A DNA stretch of 64,000 nt, from the NCBI GenBank assembly GCA_963575745.1, contig CAUYUJ010009502.1, positions 242,269 through 306,268 on the forward strand, read 5' to 3'. Below, piece by piece: positions 43,611-56,574 of the stretch. The position numbers were made by a program, and so were the translations under genes. The DNA is from Prorocentrum cordatum. Its lineage: Eukaryota > Sar > Dinophyceae > Prorocentrales > Prorocentraceae. The notes under the pieces are model-generated. The model saw only the letters and a list, made by a program, of their open reading frames with translations, searched no databases and was not told where the DNA came from. Within the stretch, counting starts at the first letter, position 1; each line of letters begins with the position of its first letter.

Positions 43611-43899
43611 AGCGCCGCACGAGCGCGGTGCCCAAATCAATATAATCGACAACCTGCGAAGCGAGCATCGCCAAGGCGCGCCGCGATCCGCCCAGTGCGC
43701 GATCCCCGCGGCGCGCCTGCGCGAGCGACCGCGGCAGGCCCGCGCGAAACAACACAGAAGCGCAAAGACGCGACTGCGGGCAGTGCGCGCTGCGGTCGGG
43801 CTGCATGCGGCGCGCGTCGCACGCGCCGCGGCGCCGCGGGGCCCGTCGGCCGACCTGCGATTTGTGCCCGCGCAGCACCCTACGGGTGTGCGCCCCCCA
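43611..43899 (-). repeat. split direct repeat A1 (outer, gag side)
   Basis: 289 bp from AGCGCCGCACGAGCGCGGTG to CGCCCCCCA (plus-strand reading). It matches A2 at 37121-37409 with a handful of substitutions, for example TACGGGTGTG versus TACGGGCGCG near its outer end. Its outer end is the element boundary. Confidence 0.95.
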
Positions 43900-44085
43900 T
43901 AATTGTAAGGACGTCCCAAGCGAGAGCGCAACTCCTGCGTAAAATACAAGAAACTCTCAAGCGGAAACGGGGGTTCGGGCTAAATTGTGAGGAAGTCCCC
44001 AGCGGGAACAGTTGTTTTTGCAATCCGGGGGGCCAAGAGCACAGTTCGAGCCGAGTGACTTTCCCTGATAAACTACCCTGGGACG
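43900..44085 (+). repeat. class 1 composite copy A, 3' part (after the DIRS-like insertion)
   Basis: Resumes with 41-bp repeats (AAGCGAGAGCGCAACTCCTG, GAGGAAGTCCCCAGCGGGAA), then ACAGTTGTTTTTGCAATCCG, a GGGGGGCCAAGAGCACAGTT block and the H2 region CTTTCCCTGATAAACT (about 44059-44074). Confidence 0.85.
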
Positions 44086-45552
44086 TACCCAACCTGTTGT
44101 ACCCATGGGGCGACTATACATCGGACCGCCCAATGCAAAAAGCAAGCACTGAAGGACCCACCGTGCTCTTGAATGCTTCGACAACGAACGTTGGGCCAGA
44201 GCCAAATGTTTCACAGTCGCGGCATTACTCTTAAGAGTCAGATCGTTGGCAGGAGGGCGACCACAAGGGGTCGTAGAAACATACTGATGACGGTGAATTG
44301 GAGATCTGCTTCCGTGGGACACTGGAGCCCTGCTTCCAAAAGGTGGAGGATAATTGGGATGATGGTGGTCCCCGTGGGACACGCCTCCGCTGGACCTCCC
44401 AGGAGCCCACGACAGTGGCGACAGCTCCGCAGATCGCAACCCCCCATGGACGGCGAGGTCTCATGGTGGTCTCCGTGGGACACCCCTTGACCTCCAGGTA
44501 GCCAACGGAAGCGGCGACAGTGTCGCAGATCGCAGCCCCCCAGGGACGGCGAGATTTCATGGTGGTCCCCGTGGAACACCCTTCCGTTGGACCTCCCAAA
44601 AGCCAACGAAAGCGGCGACTGTTTCGCAGATCGCTGCCCCCCAGGGACGGCGAGATTTCATGGTGGTCCCGTGGGACACCCCTCCGCTGGACCTCCCAGG
44701 AACCCACGAAAGTGGCGACAGCGTGACAGATCGCAGCCCCCTGGGACGGCGAGGTCTCATGGTGGCTCCCGTGGGAAACCCCTCCGCTGGACCTCCCGGG
44801 AGCCCACGAAAGCAGCGATAGTTTCGCAAATCGCAGCCCCCCGGGGACGGCGAGGTCTCATGGTGGCCCCCATGGGACACCCCTCCGCTGGACCTTCAGG
44901 AGCCCACGAAAGTGGCAACAGTGTCGCAGATCGCAGCCCCCTAGGGACGGCGAGGTCCCATGGTGATCCCCGTGGGACACCCCTCCGCTGGACCTCTCAA
45001 GAGCCCACGAAAATGGCGACAATGTCACAGATCGCAGCCCCCCACGGACGGCGAGGTCTCATGGTGGTCCCCGTGGGACACCCCTCCGCTGGACCTCCCA
45101 AGAACCCACGAAAGCGGCAACAATGTCGCAGATCGCAGCCCCCCACGGACGGCGAGGTCGCATGGTCCCAGTGGGACACCCCTCCGTTGGACCTCTCAGG
45201 AGCCCACGAAACTGGCGACGGTTTCGCAGATCGCTACCCCCCAGGGACGGCGAAGTCTCATGGTTGCCCCCGCGGGACAGCCTTCCGCAGGACATCCCAG
45301 GAGCCCACGAAAGTGGCGACAGTTTGACAGATGGGAATAATACACGAGGCAGGGAGGAGGAGGAGGAGGAGGAGGAGGAGGAGGAGGAGGAGGAGGAGGA
45401 GGAGGAGGAGGAGGAGGGGGAGGAGGAGGAGGAGGAGGAGAAAGAAAACAAGGAGGAGAAAGGAGGGAGGAGGAGAAGGGGGAGGAGGAGTGACGGAGAC
45501 CACGGTGCTCTGTTCAAAACGAGAACCCAATCAAATGAGGGTTGGGAAAAAC
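44085..45552 (+). repeat. class 2 cassette 6: head, leader, 101-bp minisatellite, (GGA)n, tail
   Basis: The head (GGACGTACCCAACCTGTTGT, 44081-44100) is followed by a ~250-bp leader (44100-44340) shared with cassette 7. About ten units of ~101 bp follow (44340-45330), each with CCGTGGGACACCCCTCCGCT, CCCAGGAGCCCACGAAAGTG, GCGACAGTGTCGCAGATCGC and GACGGCGAGGT. Then come (GGA)n (45355-45490) and the tail TTCAAAACGAGAACCCAA with AATGAGGGTTGGGAA; AACCC and GGGTT can pair. Frames through the array are by-products. Confidence 0.9.
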
Positions 45553-47455
45553 AGGGTGACAGCACCGGGGGAAGCACTTCAATTGAACTACCCGGGGACG
45601 TACCCAACTCGTTGCACACATGGGGCGGCAAAACATCGGACCGCTCAATACAAAAACAAACACTGAAGGATCCGCCGTGCTCTTGAACGCTTCGCCAAAG
45701 AACGTTGGGCCAGAGTCAAATGTTTCACATCCGCGGCATCGCTCTTACGAGTCAGATCATTGGCAGGAAGGCGACCATGAGGGGCGTGGAAACATACGGA
45801 TGAAGGGGGGACCAGAGACATGCTTCGTGGGAGTAACAGCGCATCGCGCTAGGTTCTCGTTGCAGAATACCGACATGCGCGCTATGACAGAACAGCGCCC
45901 TGCGCTAGGTGCTGCAAGTGCCCGAGTGCACTACGGACAATGCGCAACTGAAGAGTCGATGCGGCCTGGGCACATGACAGCGCCATGCGCTCCGTGACGC
46001 CCCATCCCGCTGCGATCTGCGATCAAACAGCAAATCGAGGTCTCATGGTGGTCCCCGTGGGATACCCCTCCGCTGGACCTCTCAGGAGCCCACGAAAGTG
46101 GCGACAGCGTCACAGATCGCAGCCCCCCACGGACGGCGAGGTCTCATGGTGATCCCCGTGGGACACCCCTCCGCCGGACCTCCCAGGAGCCAACGAAAGT
46201 GGCGACAGCATCACAGATCGCAGCACCCACGGACGGCGAGGTCTCATGGTGATCCCCGTGAGACACCCCCCCGCTGGACCTCCCAGGAGCCAACGAAAGT
46301 GGCCATAGTGTCGCAGATCGCAGCCCCCCAGGGACGGCGAGATTTCATGGTGGTCCCCGTGGGACACCCCTCCGATGGACCTCCCAAGAGCCAACGAGAG
46401 TGACGACAGTGTCGCAGATCGCAGCCCCCCACGGACGGCGAGTTCTCATGGTGATCCCCGTGGGACACCCTTTCCGCTGGACCTCCCAAGAGCCAACGAA
46501 AGTGGCGACAGTGTCGCAGATCGCAGCCCCCCACGGACGGCGAGGTCTCATGGTGATCCCCGTAGGACACCCCTCCGCTGGGCCTCTCAGGAGCCAACGA
46601 AAGTGGCAACTGTTTCGCAGATCGCTGCCACAGGCGGACGGCGAGGTCTCATGGTGATCCCCGTGGGACACCCCTCCGCTGGACCTACCAGGAGCCCACG
46701 AAAGTGGCGACAGCGTCACAGATCGCAGACCCCCACGGACGGCGAGGTCTCATGGTGATCCCCGTGGGACGCCCCTCCGCCGGACCTCCCAGGAGCCCAC
46801 GAAAGCGCCAGTTTCGTAGGTCGCAGCCCCCAGGGGGGGCGGCGAGGTCTCAGAGTAATCCCCGTGGGACACCCCTCCACTGGACCTCCCAGGAGCCCAC
46901 AAAAATGTCGACAGTTTCGCAGATCGCTGCCCCCCAGGGACGGCGAGGTCTCATGGTGATCCCCGTGGGACACCCCTCCGCCGGACCTCCCAGGAGTCCA
47001 CGAAAGCGCCAGTCTCGTAGGTCGCAGCCCCCAGGGGGGGCGGCGAGGTCTCAGAGTAATCCCCGTGGGACACCCCTGCGCTGGACCTCCCAGGAGCCCA
47101 CAAAAATGTCGACAGTTTCGCAGATCGCTGCCCCCCAGGGACGGCGAGGTCTCCTTGTGGTCCTCGTGGGACGCCCCTCCGCTGGACTTCCCAAGAGCCC
47201 ACGAAAATGACGACAGCTTCGCAGATCGCAGCCCCGAAAACGAGGAGGAGAAAGGAGGAAGGAGGAGGGGGGAGGACGAGGAAGGACGGAGACCACGGTG
47301 CGCTAGTCAAGACGAGAACCCAAGCAAGGGAGGTCGGGAACAAGAGGCGGAAGACAAGAAGAGGCAGGAGGGAGGCGGGAGGAAGGAGACCACAGTGCTC
47401 GATTCAAAACGAGTACTTCAAAACGAGTACCCAACCAAAGGAGGGTCGGGAAAAA
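45553..47455 (+). repeat. class 2 cassette 7: duplicate of cassette 6
   Basis: Head GGACGTACCCAACTCGTTGC (45597-45616), the same leader (to about 45830: TCGGACCGCTCAATAC, CCGTGCTCTTGAACGCTTCG, GTTGGGCCAGAGTC), an extra segment (45835-46030) absent from cassette 6, about twelve 101-bp units (46035-47230), a purine tract (47235-47280) and a double tail (47287-47342; 47401-47455). The second tail repeats ACTTCAAAACGAGTAC. Confidence 0.88.
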
Positions 47456-47464
47456 ACACAATGG

Positions 47465-47656
47465 TCACGGGAGGGGGATCAAACCCTCGATACCCGCCCT
47501 CACCGTTTTCGATCGTACCCCCTTTGGGGGTATATTTTTCATCCCTGCAGACCGGGCCCCAGCCAGCGCCGGGGCGGCCGCGGACCGTCGGCCTGGCCAG
47601 CGGCAGCGCTGACCGGCGGCAGCCCGACCCCAAGAGGGGCGGACAGGGTACCGACC

Positions 47657-47700
<44 letters not shown>

Positions 47701-48990
47701 CGAAAGCGAGAGCGAGAGCGAGAGCAAAAGCGACAGCGGGGCCACGAAAGGCAGTGATGGGGCCACGAAGGGCAGCAAAGGGGCCACGAAGGGTGACAGC
47801 GGGGCCACGAAGGGCATGCGCATGGGGCCACGTAGGGCGCGAACGAGCGGGGGCCACGAAGGGCAGATAATACGAGCCACAGAGGGCAACAGCGGGGCCA
47901 CTGAGGGTAGCAACGGGGCCACGTAGGGCAGCGAAGGAGCCTCAAAGGGCGACAACGGGGCCACGAAAGGCATGGCATATGGGGCCACGATGGGCGCGAA
48001 CGAGCGGGGGCCACAAAGGGCATGCGTATGTTGGGCCGCACAGGGCAAGGACGGGGCCACTGAGGGCAGCAACGGAGCCACGAAGGGCAGCGAGGGGGCC
48101 ACGAAGGGCGACAACTGGGCCACGAAAGGCATGCCTATGGGGTCACGACGGGCGCGAACGAGCGGGGGCCACGAAGAGCATACACACAGGGGGCCACGAA
48201 GGGCATCGAGGATGCCACGAAGGGCTGCAACGGGGCCACGAAGGGCAGCGAGGGGCCCACGAAGTGCTGCAACGGGGCCACTAAGGGCAGCGAGGGGGCC
48301 ACGAAGGGCTGCAACGGGGCCACGAAGGGCAGCGAGGGGCCCACGAAGTGCTGCAACGGGGCCACGAAGGGCTGCACAGGGGCCACGAAGGGCAGCGAGG
48401 GGGCAACGAAGGGCTGCAACGCGGCCACGAAGGGCAGCGAGGGGGCCACGAAGCGCTGCAACGGGGCCACGAAACAAAGCGAGGAGGCCACGAAGGGCTG
48501 CAACGGGGCCACGAAGGGCAGCGAGGGGACCAAGAAGCGCTGCAACGGGGCCACTAAGGGCAGCGAGGGGGCCACGAAGGGCTGCAACGGGGCCAGGAAG
48601 GGTAGCGAGGGGGCCACGAGTCCTGAGCGTGAGCGCGACTCTTGGGCGCCTGAGTGTCTGGATCGCGGCGCTTGAGTAAAGCGCAAGGTTCTCCAACGCA
48701 AGAGCGCGATGTTGAGTAAATTGCAAGCAAGTCTCCAGCGAGAGCGCGATTTAGAGCGCCGAGAGAGCGATTCCTTCATACAGAACAAATAACCAATAAG
48801 GAAATCCCAATCGAGAGTGCGATTCCTGGGCAAAATGCGAGGAAGTCTCACGCAGAAGCGGAGGCCCCGGCGAAATTATAAGGAAGTCTCAGGCAGGAGC
48901 CATTGTTGTTGCAACCCGGGGGCCAACAACACAGTTTGCCCCTAGGGACTTCCCCTGATAATAAAGGGGGTGCGAGCCCAGGGTGAAACA
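47465..48990 (+). repeat. class 1 composite copy B
   Basis: Partial U1 (47480-47560: AAACCCTCGATACCCGCCCT, hairpin H1 at 47516-47533 with a TACCCCC/GGGGGTA stem), the GGCCGCGGACCGTCGGCCTG block, (GAC)n (47656-47697), GCGAGAGCGAGAGC, about 42 21-bp GGGGCCACGAAGGGC units (47740-48620), 41-bp repeats (48630-48890), GAGCCATTGTTGTTGCAACC and hairpin H2 (CCCCT/AGGGG, 48953-48970). It preserves the uninterrupted counterpart of the DIRS insertion site at about 48775-48785. Unlike the other copies, no CAA tract precedes it. Confidence 0.9.
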
Positions 48991-49059
48991 GATCACTTAA
49001 AAAATGAAACAAAAACAAATGTCACCGAAGGGGGGATCGAGTTATAAACCACCGTCAGT

Positions 49060-49825
49060 TCTTTATTGAAGAAGTTCCAACCACAACATCAAACATAAAG
49101 AACAACAGCAACAACAAGAACAACAACAACCACAACAACCACTGCACCACCTCCACCAATGACAACAACAACAACCATCAGTTTAACACTGTTCACTCTG
49201 ACCTGCTCGCGTGCCATTCAACACGTAGATCCCAAACCCTCAATACCCATCCTTTCCGTCTTCGATCGTATCCCCCTTGGGGGTATATCTTCCCTACCTG
49301 CGGCGTGCAGTTGGCGCAGCCCCTAAATCAGGGGTAGAGAAGACGGATGGAAGGGGGAGGGAGAAGAAAGGCACACGAGAGAGATTAGCAGGAGGGGGGC
49401 TAGGACCAGAAAACACGTGGCAGAACAAAACGGGCAGATCGGGCGGGTAGACCCTGATGGGCGGGCCAGGAAGGCGGGCCCAGGCAGCCAGGTCGAGCAG
49501 GCGGGTTGCCGAAGCGCGAGCATAAATCGCGAGGAAGTCTCGAGAGATAGCACGATTCCAAAGCAAATCGCGAGAAAGGCCAGAGCGACAGCTTGATTCC
49601 TAAGGGTTGGAAGCGCGACGACTGAGTAAATTGTGAGGAAATCCCACACAAGAGCGCGATGTCTGCATACATTCTTCTGAAAAGGTCCCGCACGAGAGCG
49701 CGCATTTGAAGTAGATTGTGCGGAAGTATCAGGCGGGAGCCGTTGTTGTTGTAACTCGGGGGCCAGGGGGATAGTTTGGTGGCCTCGCGCTGTCCCTTGT
49801 TGAAAACAGGGTGGGAGCCCAGAGG
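49060..49825 (+). repeat. class 1 composite copy B2 (short insert)
   Basis: CAACAA tract (49080-49180), U1 (49183-49300; H1 TATCCCCCTTGGGGGTATAT at 49269-49288), a 200-bp insert with no tandem repeat (49300-49505), 41-bp repeats (49505-49735), GGGAGCCGTTGTTGTTGTAA and H2 (CCCTTG/CAGGG around 49793-49812). The 70 bases 48991-49059 are AT-rich spacer. Confidence 0.88.
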
Positions 49826-50053
49826 GGGGGGCACCCCAATTGAAAAAACGGCATGTGCCCTGGTTAAGGGAATCAACAACAATTACCGAGAAATAAAAAT
49901 TCAACAGCAGCAGCAACAACAGCAACAAGGATAACAATACCTATAAAGGCAACAACAACCAAAACAACAACAGCCGCAACACCAACAACAGTAGCAAGAA
50001 CAACACCCATAACAGCAACAACAACGACAACAACAGCAACAACCACAACAACC

Positions 50054-50096
<43 letters not shown>

Positions 50097-50100
50097 CGCA
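49826..50100 (+). repeat. pre-tract block and (CAA)n of a further class 1 unit
   Basis: CCCCAATTGAAAAAACGGCA and GGAATCAACAACAATTACCG lead into a CAACAA tract (49910-50098). No U1 follows; the tract breaks into GCAAGGACACTCTC and GC-rich sequence, so this unit is truncated. Confidence 0.85.
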
Positions 50101-50334
50101 AGGACACTCTCTCAGGCCACCCCGGCGGGGCCCGTGGGAGTGTCCTCGCCCCCGGGGCGAGCGCACTGCCCCAGGCCACACGTTGCAGTTGTTGCCACGA
50201 GGGGGGGGGAGCAACGCGCAACACCTCTGTCATACGCTAACGTAAATCTCTATGTGTTTCCGAATCTCCGTTGGCTCCCTTACTGTTCCCCACGCACGCG
50301 CCAGCGAGGCCACGCGCCGGCGAGGCCAGCTCCT

Positions 50335-50484
50335 CCTCCTTATAGGACTCCTATGGAATCGTGCAGGACCCTGTAAGGATCCTATAGGATCCCTCTAGGG
50401 TTCCTATGGAATCGTGCAGGATCCTGAAAGGATCCTATAGGATCCCTATAGGACTCCTATAGGATCCCTATAGGACTCCGAAAT
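50335..50484. repeat. ATAGGATCC / ATAGGACTCC short repeats
   Basis: About nine 12-18-bp repeats of CCTATAGGATCCCTATAGG type, each partly palindromic. The preceding 230 bases (50101-50334) hold no gene. Confidence 0.9.
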
Positions 50485-53145
50485 CAAGCTTCGGTGGAGC
50501 TCCCTGTGGAACCAGGGCCACGATCCTCGAGAGGGGCGTGCCGAAATGAAACCTCGGTGAAAATCCCTGTGGGGCCAGGGCCACGATCCGTGAGAGGGGT
50601 GCGCCGAAATCAAACTTCGGTGGAGCTCCCTCTGGGGCCAGGGCCACGATCCTCGAGACGGATGTGCCGAAATGAAGCCTCGGTGGAGCTCCCTGTGGGG
50701 CCAGGGCCACGATCCGTGAGAGGGGTGCGCCGAAATCAAATTTCGGTGGAGCTCCCTCTGGGGCCAGGGCCACGATCCTCGAGACGGATGTGCCGAAATG
50801 AAGCCTCGGTGGAGCTCCCTGTGGGGCCAGGGCCACGATCCGTGAGAGGGGTGCGCCGAAATCAAATTTCGGTGGAGCTCCCTCTGGGGCCAGGGCCACG
50901 ATCCTCGAGACGGATGTGCCGAAATGAAGCCTCGGTGGAGCTCCCTGTGGGGCCAGGGCCACGATCCGTGAGAGGGGTGCGCCGAAATCAAATTTCGGTG
51001 GAGCTCCCTCTGGGGCCAGGGCCACGATCCTCGAGACGGATGTGCCGAAATGAGGGGGGTGTGCTTAAATTGAAGCCTCGTGGAACCCACCTGTGGGCCA
51101 GGGCCACGATCCGGGAGGAAGATGCGGCCGAAATCAAGCTTCGGTGGCGCTCCCTGTGCGGCCAGCCCACGATCCTCGATCAGGGTGTGCCGAAATGAAG
51201 CCTCGGTGAAGTTTCCCCTGTGGGGTCAGGGCCACGATCAGTGAGAGGGGTGGCGCCGGATCAAGCTTCGGTGGGCTCCCTGTGGGTCCAGGGCCGCGAT
51301 CCTCGAGAGGGGTGTGCCGAAGTGAAGCCTCGGTGGGGCCCCCATGTGTGGCCAGGGCCACGATCCGTGAGAGGGGTGCGCCGAAATCAAACTTCGGTGG
51401 AGCTGCCTGTGGGGCCAGGGCCACGATCCTCGAGAGGGGTGTGCCGAAATGAAGCCTCGGTGGGAAATCAAGCTTCGGTGGGTCTCCCTGCGGGACCAGG
51501 CCCACGATCCTCGAAAGGGGTGTGCCGAAGTGAAGCCTCGGATAGGGGTGCGCCGAAATCAAACTTCGGTGGAGCTCCCTGTGGGGCCAGGGCCACGATC
51601 CTCGAGAGGGGTGTGCCGAAATGAAGCCTCAGTGGAGCCCCCTGTGAAACAAGGGCTACAGTCCGTGAGAGGGGTGCGCCGAAATCAAGCTTCGGTGGAG
51701 CTCCCTGTGGGGCCAAGGCCACGATCCTCGAAAGGGGTGTGCCGAAGTGAAGCCTCGGTGGAGCCCCCTGTGGGGCCAGGGCCACGATCCTCGAGAGGGA
51801 TGCGCCGAAATCCACCTTCGGTGGAGCTCCCTGTGGGGCCAGAGCTACGATCCTCGAGAGGGGTGTGCCGAAATGGAGCCTCGGTGGAGCTCCCTGTGGT
51901 GCCAGGGCCACGATCCTCGAGAGGGGTGCGCCGAAACCAAGCTTCGGTGGAGCTCCCTGTGGGGCCAGGCCCACGATCCTCGTGTTGGGGGGTGCCAAAG
52001 TGAAGCATCGGTGGAGCCCCCTGTGGGGCCAGGGCCACGATCCGTGAGAGGGGTGCGCCGAAATCAAACTTCGGTGGAGCTGCCTGTGGGGCCAGGGCCA
52101 CGATCCTCGAAAGGGGTGTGCCGAAGTGAAGCCTCGGTGGGGCCCCCTGTAGCTCGGTGGAGCTCCCTGTGGGGCCAGGGCCACGATCCTCGAGAGGGGT
52201 GCGCCGAAATCAAGCCTCGGTGGAACTCCCTGTGGGGCCAGGGCCACGATCCGTGAGAGGGGTGCGCCGAAATCAAACTTCGGTGGAGTTCCCTGTGGGA
52301 CCAGGGCCACGATCCTCGAGAGGGGTGTGCCGAAGTGAAGCCTCGGTGAAGGCCCCTGTGGGGCCAGGGCTACGATCCTCGAGAGGGGTGTGCCGAAATG
52401 AAACCTCGGTGGGGTTCCCTGTGGGGCCAGGGACACGATCCGTGAGAGGGGTGCGCCGCAATTAAGTTTCGGTGGAGCTCCCTGTGGGACCAAGGCCACG
52501 ATCCTCGAGAGGGGTGTGCCGAAGTGCAGCCTCTGTGGAGCCCCTTGTAGGGCCAGAGCTACGATCCTCGAGAGGGGTGTGCCAAAATGAAGCCTCGGTG
52601 GAGCTCCCTGTTGAGCCAGGGCCACGATCCTCGAGAGGGGTGTACCGAAATGAAGCCTCGGTGGAGCTCCCTGTGGGGCCAGGGCCACGATCCGTGAGAG
52701 GGGTGCGCCGAAACCAAGCTTCGGTGGAGCTCCCTGTGGGGCCAGGGCCACGATCATCGAGCGGAATGTGCCGAAGTCGAGCTTCGGTGGAGCTCCCTGT
52801 GGGACCAGGGCCACGATCCTCGAGAGGGGTGTGCCGAAATGGAGCCTCGGTGGAGCTGCCTGTGGGGCCAGGGCCACGATCCGTGAGAGGGGTGCGCCGA
52901 AATCAAACTTCGGTGGAGCTCCCTGTGGGGCCAGGGCCAAGATCCTCGAGAGGGGTGTGCCGAAATGGAGCCTCGGTGGAGCTCCCTGTGGGGCCAGGGC
53001 CACAATCCGTGAGAGGGGTGCGCCGAAACCAAGCTTCGGTGGAGCTCCCTGAGCCACGATCCTCGAGAGGGGTGTGCCGAAATCAACACTCGGTGGAGCT
53101 CCCTGTGGGGCCAGGGCCACGATCCGTGAGAGGGGTGCGCCCTTT
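50485..53145 (+). repeat. 63-bp minisatellite, about 42 copies
   Basis: Unit: TCGGTGGAGCTCCCTGTGGG, GCCAGGGCCACGATCC, then either TCGAGAGGGGTGTGCCGAAA or GTGAGAGGGGTGCGCCGAAA. In the left part (50520-51030) the two types alternate strictly, giving a 126-bp higher-order unit; to the right the order is looser. 63 is a multiple of three, so frames of several hundred codons on both strands result. The core is shared with the 77-, 88-90- and 76-bp arrays. Confidence 0.97.
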
Positions 53146-53499
53146 GGGGCCTGTATGGGGCTCCGCAGCAGTCCCGAAAGGACCTGCCGAGCAACGCCGC
53201 CGGGCCCTGCAGACCCCCGCAGCGGCCTGGCGAGGCCTCGTGGTCGTGGTGGTCGTTGCTCGGGGGGGCTACCGTGGGGGGCCTGGGGGTGGGGTGTGGC
53301 GGGGGGGAGGTCGTGCAGGTCCCTGCGTGGCCGCTGGTGTTGCTCGGGGGGGGTCGAGTCGAACGTGGGCCTCACAGTGGTCCTCGCGAACAACAACGGA
53401 GGAGGGGGGCGGGGCGGAGTGCACTGGGCAGTCTGGGGGTGTGAGGGGTGGGTGTGGGGAGTAAGAAAAGGGGAGAGACATGGGAACAAAGAAAAAGGA
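53146..53499. other. GC-rich spacer, no gene
   Basis: Non-repetitive GC/GGTGG-rich sequence following the 63-bp array; overlapping frames on both strands, none recognised. Confidence 0.5.
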
Positions 53500-55140
<1,641 letters not shown>

Positions 55141-55184
55141 TAATTTATCCCAGTGCGACCCTACCTAGGAGTTGGAGCATGTAG

Positions 55185-56110
55185 GGTGTGCTATGCTATG
55201 CTATGCTGCACTATGATAGGCTATGCTATGCTATGCTATGCTATGATGTGCTGTGCTATGCTATGCTATGCTATGCTATGCTATGCTATGTTATGCTATG
55301 CTATGCTATGCTGCGCTATGCTGTGCTATGCTGGGCTTTGCTATGATATGCTGTGCTGCGCTGTGCTGTGCTACGCTCTGCTATGATATGCTGTGCTCTG
55401 CAATGCTAAAGCTCAGCGAAGCTAAGATGAAGGTAAGCTAAGCTAAGATAAAACTGAGGTAAGATTCGGAACAAAAAGTAAGACGAAAGAAAAGAAAGAA
55501 AAAATAATACACGTCAGAAGAGGAGCAGGGAATGAGAAAAAAGGGGGAAGAAAGGTGTACAGAAAAAAATAAAAAAGAGAAAAACAGAAAAAAGGAAAAG
55601 ATGAAAATAGAAGAACAAAAAAAAGGGGTGGGGGGGGGGGAGGGGGACAAAAAAAAGAAAAAAAAAAAAAAAAAAGTAAAAAAGAAAGCAAACTAAGCTA
55701 ACATGAAATAAGCTAAGCTAATGATGAAGATGAGCAACGCGAAGCTAACGGAACGTCCTGGGGGAACCGCGGGGCGGATGCCGGGGAACCGCCCGGGCGA
55801 TCCCCACTGCCCGTGCCTTTGAGCTAGCTGCATGGCTAACGTTTGCGCTAGCGATGTTATGCTATGCTATGCTATGCTATGCCGCCCTATGCTATGCTAT
55901 GCTTGGCAATGCTATGCTATGCTATGCTATGTTATGCTAATGCAGCGCTGCGCTATGCTAAGTTAAGCTAAGCTAAGCTAAGCTAAGCTAACCCTCTAAG
56001 CAGAGCCTAGGTAGGGAATTAAACCCATTATATGATATGCGATGCTGCGCTATGCTATGCTATGCTATGCTATGCTATGCTATGCTGTGCTCTGCTATGC
56101 TAAAGCTCAG
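55185..56110. repeat. (CTATG)n pentamer arrays alternating with AAGCTAAGCT and A-rich tracts
   Basis: GCTATGCTATG runs at 55188-55410, 55855-55945 and 56038-56105. AAGCTAAGCTAAG repeats flank each. 55450-55690 is A/G-rich. The phrase GCTCAGCGAAGCTAAGATGA follows the pentamers at 55410 and 56107, so the block is duplicated. Confidence 0.95.
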
Positions 56111-56574
56111 CGAAGCTAAGATGAAGGTAAGCTAGCTAAGATACACCTGAGCTAAGATGAAACTAAGCTAAGCTAAGATGAAATAAGCTAAAGGGGAGAA
56201 AGAGAGGGGGGCGAAGAAGGGGAAGGGGGAGGAAGGAGGGGGGAGTAAGGAAAAACAAAAAAAAAAGGAAGCAAAACAAAAAAAAATAAGACAAAAAAGC
56301 TCAAAATAAGCAAAAAAAAAAAAATATAAAAAAAAAATAAGATATCTGAAAAGAAACAAAAATAAAGAATATAAAAACTAGATACTACTAAGTAAAACAA
56401 AACACAGAGTAAAAAAAGCTCACGAGGATGTCAGGGGAGCTAAGCTAAGGCGACGTAACTGGGGGAACCGCGGGGCGGATACTGGGGGAACCGCCCGGGG
56501 CGTGGAACACTGCCCGGCCCTTTAAGCATACCGAGTAAGAACCCTTCTAGGCAGAGCCTAGGTAGGGAAAAATG
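56111..56574. repeat. purine-rich tract and duplicated GGGGGAACCGC segment
   Basis: A/G-rich sequence similar to 55450-55690, then CTGGGGGAACCGCGGGGCGG (56460) matching CTGGGGGAACCGCGGGGCGG at 55759. It continues the duplication noted for the pentamer block. No gene. Confidence 0.8.

Larger units (their letters stand above)
36851..43899 (-). mobile_element. DIRS/Ngaro-like YR retrotransposon with split direct repeats
   Basis: Read on the minus strand the order is A1 (43611-43899), gag, RT-RNase H, tyrosine recombinase, B1 (37409-37572), A2 (37121-37409), B2 (36851-37014). A1/A2 are 289 bp with only a few differences; B1/B2 are 164 bp with two. A1-ORFs-B1-A2-B2 is the split-direct-repeat pattern described for Ngaro- and PAT-type DIRS-like elements. 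No methyltransferase domain is seen. Such elements are thought to integrate a circular intermediate through the recombinase, leaving no target duplication. The flanks agree: the host composite joins across the element, as judged from the intact paralogue at about 48720-48850. The repeats are near-identical, so insertion is fairly recent, but the recombinase is frameshifted. Confidence 0.9.

Noticed and set aside
44340-47230. Proteins in the 101-bp arrays (frames with GDHHETSPS or similar)
   Set aside because: Frames follow the repeat on both strands and change with unit length; no domain seen.
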